Positions 1-6,348 are shown, numbered from the stretch's first letter. The stretch is DNA of 7,625 nt from Clostridiales bacterium (GCA_019417145.1 DXVY01000075.1:1-7625); one strand, 5' to 3'. Numbers and translations: made by a program. Notes: a model not told the origin generated them from the sequence alone.

Positions 1-1
1 G

Positions 2-766
2 CGCAAGGAGCTGGATCTCTTTGCCAACATGCGGCCGGTGCGGGTACCCGACCAGGGCATCGACTGGACCTTCTTCCGTGAGAACACCGAGGGCGGCTAC
101 GCCGTGGGTTCCCAGGGCATCCATGTCACCGACGATCTGGCCGTGGACTTTGTGGTGACCACCACCGAGGGCAGCGAGCGCATCGCGCGGCTTGCCTACG
201 AGTACGCCCGCAAGAATAAGAAGGACCGGGTGTCCATCATCACCAAGGCCAACGTCATCAAGACCACCGACGGCAAGTTCTTAAAGATTTGCCAGGCCGT
301 GGGCAAGGAGTACCCCGAAATCACCACCGACGACTGGTATATCGACATCACCACGGCCAAGCTCATCGACGAGAAGCGCCGCCGGGATTTCAAGGTTTTC
401 GTCCTGCCCAACCTGTACGGCGACATCATCACCGACGAGGCGGCCGAGTTCCAGGGCGGCGTGGGCACCGCCGGCAGCGCCAACATCGGCAAGCGGTACG
501 CCATGTTTGAGGCCATCCACGGTTCGGCCCCCCGCATGGTGGCCGAGGGCCGGGATAAGTACGCCGACCCCTGCTCCATGCTGCGTGCTTCGGCCATGCT
601 GCTGTCCCACATCGGCCGGCAGGACAAGGCCGACCTGCTGGAGCGGGCGCTGGACATCTGCATGTACGAGGAAAAGAAGATGCAGATTACCGGCCGGGAT
701 ACCGGCTGCACCTGCGCCGAGTTCGGCGACTACGTCATGCAGACGGTGGAGAAGCTGTCCAAGTAA
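2..766 (+). CDS. icd: Isocitrate dehydrogenase family protein (5' truncated by window edge)
   Basis: Oxidatively decarboxylates isocitrate to 2-oxoglutarate in the cytosol, using NAD(P)+. The gene begins before the window: the frame is open from base 2, and the residues before the first in-window Met (RKELDLFAN) already fit the family. Numbering from the Met at base 29, visible signatures are RENTEGGYA (substrate-binding loop with catalytic-type Tyr24), TKANVIK with Lys73, the metal-binding Asp positions 106, 132 and 136 (NLYGDIITDEAAE), and EAIHGSAP at 161-168. These match the beta-decarboxylating isocitrate/isopropylmalate dehydrogenase superfamily. I favour isocitrate over isopropylmalate because of the NTEGGYA loop and the GVGTAGSANIG segment, but homoisocitrate or a broader substrate cannot be excluded. 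The residues after HGSAP are Arg-Met, where the E. coli NADP enzyme has Lys-Tyr and NAD enzymes usually have Asp-Ile, so the cofactor is uncertain. It ends at TAA 764-766, just before a hairpin. Confidence 0.88.
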   Translation, partial: RKELDLFANMRPVRVPDQGIDWTFFRENTEGGYAVGSQGIHVTDDLAVDFVVTTTEGSERIARLAYEYARKNKKDRVSIITKANVIKTTDGKFLKICQAVGKEYPEITTDDWYIDITTAKLIDEKRRRDFKVFVLPNLYGDIITDEAAEFQGGVGTAGSANIGKRYAMFEAIHGSAPRMVAEGRDKYADPCSMLRASAMLLSHIGRQDKADLLERALDICMYEEKKMQITGRDTGCTCAEFGDYVMQTVEKLSK

Positions 767-782
767 GCTATCCGGATGAAAA

Positions 783-820
783 AAGGGGCGGGGCGGCCCG
801 GCCGGGTTCCCCCGCCCTTT
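783..820 (+). terminator. Hairpin terminator-like element after icd
   Basis: An 11-bp stem pairs 783-793 with 810-820 (core GGGCGGGG with CCCCGCCC, plus one G-U and two A-T pairs at the base). The loop can fold further through CGGCC/GGCCG-type pairing. The right arm ends in only three T's followed by ATG, so it is a weak-tailed intrinsic terminator or a 3'-end-stabilising hairpin. It lies 16 bases after the icd stop and upstream of rex. Confidence 0.6.
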
Positions 821-858
821 ATGAATCAGGCCGCGGGCGACCGCCCGGACAAAGGTGT

Positions 859-1527
859 GTGATACCATTGCATAAAAACGGCGCCATTTCCGTTTCCGTC
901 ATCAAACGGCTGCCCCGGTACTACCGGTTTTTGGCCGATTTGAAGGCCGCCGGCGTGGTGCGGATTTCCTCGAGGGAGCTCTCCGACCGCATGGGGCTGA
1001 CCGCCAGCCAAATCCGGCAGGATCTCAATTGCTTCGGCGGCTTCGGCCAACAGGGATACGGGTACAATGTGGAACAGCTTTTCCATGAAATCGGGCTGAT
1101 TCTGGGATTGGACCATACCCGCAAGGCCATCCTTATCGGCGCGGGCAATTTGGGCCGGGCTATCGCCACACACATGTCCTTTGAATCCAGGGGCTTCCAG
1201 CTCATCGGCATCTTTGATAAAAAGGAGTCCCTGGCCGGGCAGATGGTGCGGGGATTCCCCGTCCGCCACATCGACGGCCTGGACGAATTCTGCCGGGAGA
1301 ACCTGCCGCAGGTGGCGGTGCTCTGCATTCCGCGTTCGGAGGCGGCGGCTATGGCGGATCAGTTGATCGGGCTGGGCATCAAGGGCTTTTGGAATTTCAG
1401 CCACTACGACCTGTCGGTGAAATATCCCAATATTCCGGTGGAAAATGTCCATTTGGGGGACAGCCTCATGACCCTGTGCTACAATGTAAACCAGCGGATT
1501 GCCGCCGAAGAGGCCGGAAAGAAATAG
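859..1527 (+). CDS. rex: Redox-sensing transcriptional repressor Rex
   Basis: Rex is a dimeric DNA-binding protein that senses the NADH/NAD+ ratio; NADH releases it from operators in front of fermentation and respiration genes. The 222-residue length is normal. The N-terminal winged helix (about residues 12-75) carries VIKRLPRYYRFL and the recognition-helix region SQIRQDLNCFGGFGQQGYGYNV, trimmed here in description but covering residues 50-71, typical of clostridial Rex. A Rossmann domain follows, with GAGNLG at 94-99 and Asp120 (GIFD) placed to contact the cofactor ribose. The start is uncertain: GTG at 859 lies only 3 bases after AAAGG (851-855), while TTG at 868 is 12 bases away and would give a 219-residue protein. 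No clear promoter or Rex operator is seen in the 92-base gap after icd, so transcription by read-through from icd is possible. A small hairpin (834-847) sits just before the ribosome binding site. Confidence 0.96.
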   Translation: MIPLHKNGAISVSVIKRLPRYYRFLADLKAAGVVRISSRELSDRMGLTASQIRQDLNCFGGFGQQGYGYNVEQLFHEIGLILGLDHTRKAILIGAGNLGRAIATHMSFESRGFQLIGIFDKKESLAGQMVRGFPVRHIDGLDEFCRENLPQVAVLCIPRSEAAAMADQLIGLGIKGFWNFSHYDLSVKYPNIPVENVHLGDSLMTLCYNVNQRIAAEEAGKK

Positions 1528-1542
1528 GTTTTTGTACGCAAA

Positions 1543-1579
1543 CGCCCTTCCCCAGGGATGGAATTCCCGGGGAGGGGCG
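1543..1579 (+). terminator. Hairpin after rex, terminator-like
   Basis: GCCCTTCCCC at 1544-1553 pairs with GGGGAGGGGC at 1569-1578 (one G-U), extended outward by C1543-G1579. Four inner pairs (1555-1558 with 1565-1568) form across a bulged A, leaving a six-base loop. It begins 16 bases after the rex stop. The following sequence (CTATGATTTGT) is not a good U-tract, so termination may be partial and the next gene could receive read-through. Confidence 0.6.
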
Positions 1580-1606
1580 CTATGATTTGTATGGCGGGGA
1601 ATAGAG

Positions 1607-2119
1607 ATGATAAAAAAGATGGGGCCGCCTTTGGCCATGCTGCTTTTTGGCGGCCTGATGGGGATACTCAGCAAGCTGCTGGACATATATGATTCGGTTC
1701 AGCATTTTGGCATGACCTTTGGGCAGATGTTTTCAGAGCTTTCCGTATGGATTTTGATCGGCGTGCTGATTTCGGTATGCAGCAAGACCAGAAAGAAAGC
1801 CATGGTTCACATTTTCCCCTTTTGTATAGGAATGTTGATCGCCTATTATGTAACGGCGGAGATCACCCATTCGGTCTACGGATGGAGCTTTATAAAGGGG
1901 TGGGCTGTTTTTGCCTGCTTTTCGCCCCTGTTTGCGTATTTCACCTGGATGACCAAGGAAAAAGGATGGCTGCCCAAATTGATTTCTTTTGGCATCTTGG
2001 GGATTTCTATAGGGGCGGATATTATCCTTTTTGGCGGGCCGCGAATATATGATCTAATTATATGGATTCTTTTGATCTACGTGCTGTTCTTCATGCGGGT
2101 CAGAGGTCGCGAAAAATAG
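1607..2119 (+). CDS. Uncharacterised multi-pass membrane protein, 170 aa
   Basis: I cannot assign a function. The protein is strongly hydrophobic, with about five predicted membrane segments near residues 7-25, 46-60, 69-85, 93-112 and 123-158 (the last stretch likely two passes), short basic loops such as SKTRKKA, and a positively charged C-terminus (RVRGREK). There is no signal peptide, catalytic motif or transporter signature I recognise. It resembles small unknown-function integral membrane proteins of clostridia by general character only. ATG 1607 follows GGGGA (1596-1600) at 6 bases, which supports this start. Codon use differs from the neighbours: 8 of 22 isoleucines use ATA and many codons end in T or A, in an otherwise GC-rich window. 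It lies after the rex hairpin and converges on lysC, so a link to Rex is not implied. Confidence 0.8.
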   Translation: MIKKMGPPLAMLLFGGLMGILSKLLDIYDSVQHFGMTFGQMFSELSVWILIGVLISVCSKTRKKAMVHIFPFCIGMLIAYYVTAEITHSVYGWSFIKGWAVFACFSPLFAYFTWMTKEKGWLPKLISFGILGISIGADIILFGGPRIYDLIIWILLIYVLFFMRVRGREK

Positions 2120-2154
2120 GCAGGAGGATGACTTCTTCTGCGCTGTAGGGTTAA

Positions 2155-2184
2155 AAAGGGGCCGGTGAAAACACCGGCCCCTTT
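2155..2184. terminator. Bidirectional intrinsic terminator between convergent genes
   Basis: A perfect 13-bp inverted repeat: AAAGGGGCCGGTG (2155-2167), an AAAA loop (2168-2171), then CACCGGCCCCTTT (2172-2184). On the + strand it ends transcripts of the membrane protein gene. On the - strand the same stem is followed by a T-rich tail (complement of 2151-2157), 20 bases after the lysC stop, so it also ends the threonine operon. Confidence 0.92.
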
Positions 2185-2204
2185 GCTGTTATCCAGTTTT
2201 GCCC

Positions 2205-2675
2205 TCACCGAATAAAGGCGTCGTGCACGGCCTCCACGGCCTTATCGGCCTTGTCCTTATCGATCAGGACCGAAATCTTGATTTCGCTGGTGGAGATCAT
2301 TTCGATGTTGACGCCGGCGTTATAGAGCGCCTCAAACATGGTGGCGGCCACGCCGGGATGGGTCTCCATACCGGTGCCTACGATGGATACCTTAGCCACG
2401 TCTTCGTCGCATACAATTTTCTGGCAATTGTAAAGGGCCTTTACCTCTTCCATGACGGCCATGGCGTCCCGGGACTGGTCCAGAGGCACGGTAAAGGTGA
2501 TGTCCTTGGTGCCGTCCCTGCCCACCGACTGGAGAATGATATCCACATTGACCTTTTTCTGGCCCAGCTTGGAGAATATTTTAAAGGCGATGCCGGGGGA
2601 ATCGGGCAGGCCCACAATGGAGATGCGGGCCACATTGGAGTCCTTGGCCACGCCTCTGATCAGCATTTTTTCCAT
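2205..2675 (-). CDS. lysC: Aspartate kinase beta subunit from internal in-frame start
   Basis: An ATG at 2675 is in frame with the full gene (codon 250 counting from ATG 3422) and is preceded by AAGGAGGT at 2683-2690 with a 7-base spacer, a near-perfect ribosome binding site and better placed than the one at the gene's own start. The product would be 156 residues, starting MEKMLIRGV and containing just the two ACT domains. Known aspartokinases of Bacillus subtilis (LysC) and Corynebacterium glutamicum are alpha2beta2 enzymes whose beta subunit starts at an equivalent internal Met, so production of a regulatory subunit is well supported by analogy. Seen: the in-frame ATG and site. Inferred: that it is used. 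Confidence 0.82.
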   Translation of the reverse strand: MEKMLIRGVAKDSNVARISIVGLPDSPGIAFKIFSKLGQKKVNVDIILQSVGRDGTKDITFTVPLDQSRDAMAVMEEVKALYNCQKIVCDEDVAKVSIVGTGMETHPGVAATMFEALYNAGVNIEMISTSEIKISVLIDKDKADKAVEAVHDAFIR

Positions 2676-3413
2676 TTTTACTACCTCCTTGACAATTGTG
2701 CCCGGCAGCCGCTGGAGGCTGGACAGGACTTCTAATTCCACATTGTATTTTTTGGCCATTTCCACCGAGCGGTTGTTAAGCACCTGGGCGCCCAGGGTGG
2801 CCAGCTCCAGCATCTCATCGTAGGTGATTTCGTCCATCTTACGGGCGTTTTTTACCTTCCGGGGATCGGCGGTGTATACGCCGTCCACATCGGTGTAGAT
2901 CTGGCATACGTCGGCCTTGATGGCGGCGGCAATGGCCACGGCGCTGGTGTCCGATCCGCCCCGGCCGAGGGTGGTGATATCGTCGTACTTATTCAGTCCC
3001 TGGAAGCCGGCCACAATGACAATGTTTTTCTTGGCCAGCTCGGAAGTGAGACGATCGGTATGCAGCCGCTTGATCCGGGCGGCCGAGTAGTTGGAATCGG
3101 TCTGGAAGCCGGCCTGCCAGCCCAGCAGGGAGATGACCGGATACCCCAGCTTTTCAATGGCCATGGCCAGAAGGGAAATGGATATCTGTTCGCCGGCCGA
3201 CAGGAGCATATCCATCTCCCGCTTGGACGGACCGTCGGGGTTGATCTCCCGGGCCTTTTCGATGAGATCGTCGGTGGTGTCGCCCTGGGCGGAAACCACC
3301 GCCACCACATCGTTGCCTAAACGGTAATCGTCGGTGATGATGCGGGCCACATTGAAAACCCGCTCGGCATTGGCCACTGAGGACCCGCCGAATTTTTTTA
3401 CCATGAGTGCCAT
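2205..3413 (-). CDS. lysC: Aspartate kinase, alpha subunit (full-length)
   Basis: Phosphorylates aspartate to aspartyl-4-phosphate, the entry step to lysine, threonine, methionine and diaminopimelate. The amino-acid kinase domain opens with VKKFGGSS and contains SAQGDTTDDL, GRGGSDTSA and TDVDGVYTADPR. Two ACT domains form the C-terminal 140 residues or so, the usual site of feedback inhibition by lysine and/or threonine. The full length, about 402-405 residues, fits the monofunctional class. I choose ATG 3413 (MALMVKKFGG) because family members begin this way. An in-frame ATG at 3422 lies only 3 bases after AGGAGG (3426-3431), against 12 bases for 3413, so 3422 is a real alternative. It is last in the operon, 195 bases after thrB (counting from 3413). 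An internal start for a beta subunit is listed separately. Confidence 0.96.
   Translation of the reverse strand: MALMVKKFGGSSVANAERVFNVARIITDDYRLGNDVVAVVSAQGDTTDDLIEKAREINPDGPSKREMDMLLSAGEQISISLLAMAIEKLGYPVISLLGWQAGFQTDSNYSAARIKRLHTDRLTSELAKKNIVIVAGFQGLNKYDDITTLGRGGSDTSAVAIAAAIKADVCQIYTDVDGVYTADPRKVKNARKMDEITYDEMLELATLGAQVLNNRSVEMAKKYNVELEVLSSLQRLPGTIVKEVVKMEKMLIRGVAKDSNVARISIVGLPDSPGIAFKIFSKLGQKKVNVDIILQSVGRDGTKDITFTVPLDQSRDAMAVMEEVKALYNCQKIVCDEDVAKVSIVGTGMETHPGVAATMFEALYNAGVNIEMISTSEIKISVLIDKDKADKAVEAVHDAFIR
2683..2690 (-). promoter_or_regulatory. Internal Shine-Dalgarno for LysC beta subunit
   Basis: AAGGAGGT on the - strand, 7 bases before ATG 2675. It encodes Lys-Glu-Val of the alpha subunit at the same time, at the junction between kinase domain and ACT domains. 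Confidence 0.85.
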
Positions 3414-3608
3414 AGGATGCATTACCCTCCTATAAAATAAATTCTGTATCCATAAACATATAAAACAAATAAAACGTCGCGGGACGGTGGAGCGGCCGGA
3501 TTGTATGTAGGACGCTACGGGGGCATGACGGTTGCAAGGGACGGCCTTGTGTCCGGATGCAACCCGCCCGCCTCCCCGGCGTTTGGCCTGCTCTGGGGCC
3601 TGCCGGGC
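3414..3608 (-). promoter_or_regulatory. thrB-lysC intergenic leader, possible lysC promoter
   Basis: This gap is long for an operon whose other genes are 12 to 51 bases apart. The lysC-proximal part (about 3430-3475) is very AT-rich in an otherwise GC-rich window and could hold an independent promoter, but no hexamer pair stands out clearly (TTGTTT is present without a good -10 partner). The thrB-proximal part holds a hairpin at 3530-3564: GGTTGCA pairs with TGCAACC, with an inner GGAC/GTCC. An alternative CAAGG/CCTTG pairing would exclude part of it. I looked for the lysine riboswitch (L-box) signature and did not find it. Confidence 0.35.
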
Positions 3609-4538
3609 CTACCGGCCGGCCGTCGCCCCGGCCTTTGGCCACGCCGCGACGGCTTTGGCGGCCGCTCCCTGCGGATCGCTCTCCAACAGCCGGACGGTCC
3701 AGCCGAAGACGCCGTTCATCATGAGCTGGTGGTTGATACGCGCGGCAAAATCAGCATTCTCCTTATCGATAATGGCCATTATGGTAGAGCCGGCGCCGCT
3801 GATATAGACCCCGTAGGCCCCCAATTCCCGGACAATGCGGAAGGCGGCGTCCGAGCCTTTGATCAGGCCCATGCGGTAGGGCTGATGCAGCCGGTCGCCG
3901 GTGGCTACCCGCAAATTCTCAAGACAACCGGAGAAGAGGGAAGAGGTCATCAGGGCCGCACGGGACAGGTTATAAACTGCGTCGGCCCGAGACACACTCT
4001 CGGGCAGCACCGAGCGTGCGTGAGAGGTGGGCAGGGGCGTTTCAGGGATCAGGGCCGCAAAGTGGACATTGCCCGCCACCGGCACGCTGACCGAATAGAC
4101 CTTGCCCTCCTCCATGGCGCAGGTGACCAGCCCTCCCAATATGGCGGGGGCCACATTGTCGGGATGTCCCTCCAACGCGGCGGCCAGGTTGAGCAGGTCC
4201 TCGGTGCGCAAGGGCTCGCCCAGCAGGGCGTTGGCCCCTAAGAGCCCGCCCACCAAGCAGGCCGACGAACTGCCGAGCCCCCTTGCCATGGGGATGTCGT
4301 TCCGCTGCCGGATACGCAGTCCCTTAAAAGGTTTCCCGCAGATTTCATACAGCCGTCGGGCGGTCAAATAAATCAGGTTGTTTTCATCGGCGGGGACGGC
4401 AACGTCGTCCAGAGAGGCGATATCCATCCCCTCCCACTCCTCCATGTACACGGTATTGTACAGGGTGAGGGCCAGTCCCAGTGCGTCAAAACCCGATCCC
4501 AGATTGGCGCTGGTGGCGGGTACTTTTATTTCTATCAT
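3609..4538 (-). CDS. thrB: Homoserine kinase
   Basis: Transfers phosphate from ATP to the hydroxyl of homoserine, giving O-phosphohomoserine for threonine synthase; cytosolic. It is a GHMP-superfamily kinase of 309 residues, the usual length. The N-terminus (VPATSANLGSGFDALGLAL, residues 6-24) is the family's substrate motif. The phosphate-binding glycine-rich loop DIPMARGLGSSSA lies at 81-93. The C-terminal GHMP segment includes GAYGVYISGAGST. ATG 4538 is preceded by GAAGG at 6 bases, within the 12-base gap that follows the hom stop, so hom and thrB are almost certainly cotranscribed and probably translationally coupled. No thrC follows; lysC is next after a longer gap. It has no ACT domain, unlike the other three operon products. 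Confidence 0.96.
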   Translation of the reverse strand: MIEIKVPATSANLGSGFDALGLALTLYNTVYMEEWEGMDIASLDDVAVPADENNLIYLTARRLYEICGKPFKGLRIRQRNDIPMARGLGSSSACLVGGLLGANALLGEPLRTEDLLNLAAALEGHPDNVAPAILGGLVTCAMEEGKVYSVSVPVAGNVHFAALIPETPLPTSHARSVLPESVSRADAVYNLSRAALMTSSLFSGCLENLRVATGDRLHQPYRMGLIKGSDAAFRIVRELGAYGVYISGAGSTIMAIIDKENADFAARINHQLMMNGVFGWTVRLLESDPQGAAAKAVAAWPKAGATAGR

Positions 4539-4550
4539 ATGCAGCCTTCC

Positions 4551-5786
4551 CTAATCCAGCACATGCAGCACCGACAGCACCTCCAGGCCGGAAAGGCCGC
4601 CCAGCTCCTTGCGCAGGGCCCGCTCGGTGGATAGGGGGGTGATGAAAGCGAACTCGTCTCCGGTATCCCCCGGACGGGAAAGCATGTGTACCTCCCCGAA
4701 GGTGGCGCGCAGCTCGCCGGCCGCGCCGGCCTGGTCTTTCGTCCTGGCCCGGACATACAGCCGGACGTTGTCCTCCAGCGGGTCGGATACATATCCCTCC
4801 TGTCCGTCGGACCAGTAGAGATACTTGCGGGCGTCCAGGTGCTTGACGCAGTCCATGACATCGGCCACCACCGCGCTGGCGGTGGGCAGCTTGCCGGCCC
4901 CCCGGCCGTAAAAGATCACGTCCCCGATGGCGTTGCCCCGGACCATGACGGCGTTGAAGACGTCGTCCACCGAGGAGAGCTGACTCTCCCGGCTGACCAG
5001 GGCGGGGTAGACGGCCGCGAAAATATGGCCCCCGTCCAGTTTCTTGGCCCGGCCGATGAGCTTGATCACCCGGTTATCCGAACCGGCGTATTCCACATCG
5101 GTCAGGGTGACGTTTGTGATGCCCTCGGTTTTCACCTGGTCGGGATAAACATGTTTTCCAAAGGCCAAAGAGGCCAAAATACAGATCTTCCGGCAGGCGT
5201 CCTGCCCCTCGATGTCGGCCGAAGGATCCCGCTCGGCGTAGCCCAGCTTCTGGGCCAGGGCCAGGGCGTCGTCAAAGGTCATCTGCTCCCGAATCATTTT
5301 GGTCAGGATAAAATTGGTGGTGCCGTTTAAGATGCCTACGATCTCAAATATGTCGTTGGCGGCCAGGCATTGGGACATGGGCCGGATGATGGGGATGCCG
5401 CCCCCCACGCTGGCTTCAAACAGGAAATTGACGTTTTTCTCCTTTGCGATCTCCAGCAGTTCGGCGCCCTTGCAGGCCACCAGCTCTTTATTAGAGGTGG
5501 CCACGCTCTTGCCCGCCTCCAGACACCGCTTTACATATTCATAGGCCGGGTGCAGGCCGCCCATGGTCTCCACAACCACCTTGATCTCCGGGTCATTTAC
5601 GATTTGCTCAAAATCCTTTGTGAACCGGTCGGCATAGGGCAAATCGGGAAATTCCCGCAGATCCAGGATGTATTTCACCCGAATATCCGCGCCCGCCCGG
5701 CCGGTGATGCCCTCGTGGTTCTGCTGCAGGACCTCCATCACGCCCGAGCCCACCACGCCGTGGCCCATGATCGCTATATAAATCAT
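4551..5786 (-). CDS. hom: Homoserine dehydrogenase
   Basis: Reduces aspartate-4-semialdehyde to homoserine with NAD(P)H, the committed step toward threonine and methionine. At 411 residues it is a monofunctional, ACT-bearing form. The Rossmann motif GHGVVGSGV is at 8-16, the conserved NKE at 99-101, GILNGTTNFIL at 151-161, and the catalytic block GYAERDPSADIEGQDACRK at 182-200. In that block Glu185, Asp196 and Lys200 line up with yeast Glu208, Asp219 and Lys223. The C-terminal ACT domain (about 341-411, ligand loop KDQAGAAGEL) suggests feedback control, usually by threonine. ATG 5786 follows AGAGGT at 7 bases. It lies 51 bases after the ACT regulator gene and 12 bases before thrB in the same operon. 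Confidence 0.97.
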   Translation of the reverse strand: MIYIAIMGHGVVGSGVMEVLQQNHEGITGRAGADIRVKYILDLREFPDLPYADRFTKDFEQIVNDPEIKVVVETMGGLHPAYEYVKRCLEAGKSVATSNKELVACKGAELLEIAKEKNVNFLFEASVGGGIPIIRPMSQCLAANDIFEIVGILNGTTNFILTKMIREQMTFDDALALAQKLGYAERDPSADIEGQDACRKICILASLAFGKHVYPDQVKTEGITNVTLTDVEYAGSDNRVIKLIGRAKKLDGGHIFAAVYPALVSRESQLSSVDDVFNAVMVRGNAIGDVIFYGRGAGKLPTASAVVADVMDCVKHLDARKYLYWSDGQEGYVSDPLEDNVRLYVRARTKDQAGAAGELRATFGEVHMLSRPGDTGDEFAFITPLSTERALRKELGGLSGLEVLSVLHVLD

Positions 5787-5837
5787 ATACGCTACCTCTT
5801 TCTTTCGTCTTCTTTGTTATCCCGTCCGGTTCCGGAA

Positions 5838-6278
5838 TCACCCGCCCAGCACCTGGTCGATGCGCAGGATACCCTCCACCTGGCGCAGGGTACCGACCAG
5901 GCCGGCCAGGTCGCCCTTTAGATGATCTGTGCGAATGGATAGGGAGACCAGCGCCGACCCGTCCACCGGAATGTTCTGATTCACCGTCAAGATATTGGCG
6001 CCCTGTCGATACAGCTCGGTGATCAGGGTGGACAGTACGCCGGGCATATCCCGCAGCACGGCGTGCAGGGTCGCAATACGGCCGGCCGCCCGCTCATCGT
6101 AGGCGAATACCGCGTCCTTGTACTTATAAAAGGCGCTGCGGGATATGCCTGACAGGCGGGCCGCGTCGCTGGCGTTTTTAGCCTCGCCGCTGGCCAACAG
6201 CCGTTTGGCCTCCACCACCCGCCGGTATACGTCGGGCAGCACGTCGGGATGGATGAGCAGCATATGGGAATCTAACAT
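5838..6278 (-). CDS. PheB-type ACT domain protein (UPF0735 family)
   Basis: A 146-residue protein with an N-terminal helix-turn-helix-like segment (about residues 29-56: ASGEAKNASDAARLSGIS then RSAFYKYKD) and a C-terminal ACT domain (about 68-143) with the ligand loop RDMPGVLS. It resembles B. subtilis PheB in length and layout, including the DVLPDV start region and SRSAFYKYKD. The molecular role is not established; an amino-acid-responsive regulator is the usual inference. First gene of the hom-thrB-lysC operon, so it may sense a pathway product. The start at ATG 6278 is chosen because it gives the PheB length and has GGGTGG/GGTGG upstream. The reading frame stays open to ATG 6425, but that and ATG 6329 lie at or before the promoter, upstream of the predicted transcription start. 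ATG 6296 is the remaining alternative. Confidence 0.85.
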   Translation of the reverse strand: MLDSHMLLIHPDVLPDVYRRVVEAKRLLASGEAKNASDAARLSGISRSAFYKYKDAVFAYDERAAGRIATLHAVLRDMPGVLSTLITELYRQGANILTVNQNIPVDGSALVSLSIRTDHLKGDLAGLVGTLRQVEGILRIDQVLGG

Positions 6279-6304
6279 TTCGTCCACCACCCGCATACAT
6301 TTGT

Positions 6305-6321
6305 TTTTGTTACTAACACAA
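6305..6321. promoter_or_regulatory. Inverted repeat over the operon's transcription start (operator candidate)
   Basis: GTTACTAAC (6309-6317) is a perfect 9-base palindrome around C6313, extended to 17 bases with one mismatch per arm. It begins inside the -10 and covers the predicted start, the classic place for a repressor to block transcription. The binding protein is unknown; arm spacing does not fit Rex. Confidence 0.45.
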
Positions 6322-6348
6322 TATAGCATATGCCGCTCCCGCTTGCAA
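6320..6348 (-). promoter_or_regulatory. Sigma-A promoter of the threonine operon
   Basis: On the - strand, TTGCAA (-35, 6343-6348) and TATATT (-10, 6320-6325) are separated by 17 bases, with an extended TG one base before the -10. Transcription would start near 6313, about 35 bases before the chosen ATG of the ACT gene. It should drive the ACT gene, hom and thrB, and perhaps lysC. Confidence 0.82.

Noticed and set aside
834..847. CGGGC/GCCCG hairpin before the rex ribosome binding site as a regulatory switch
   Set aside because: Five pairs with a tetraloop are expected by chance in such GC-rich sequence; mentioned with rex but not given its own claim.
281..868. Long - strand open frame opposite icd
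   Set aside because: Shadow of icd in a GC-rich genome; the product is His/Gly/Ala-rich with no recognisable family and no ribosome binding site.
826..1686. 286-codon - strand frame opposite rex
   Set aside because: Overlaps the whole of a clear rex gene and has no motif; it is an artefact of codon bias.
3423..3608. Lysine riboswitch (L-box) before lysC
   Set aside because: The length would allow it, but the conserved L-box core elements are absent and no terminator/antiterminator pair precedes lysC.
3501..4241. Long + strand open frame antisense to thrB
   Set aside because: It mirrors the GC-biased third positions of thrB, gives a low-complexity Gly/Arg/Pro-rich product with no domain, and thrB is unambiguous.
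4686..5330. 214-codon + strand frame opposite hom
   Set aside because: Antisense to a confidently identified gene, with no family resemblance and no start signal.
6305..6321. Rex binding site at the threonine promoter
   Set aside because: Rex sites have TTGT and ACAA separated by 10 bases; here the separation is 7, so the repeat does not fit.
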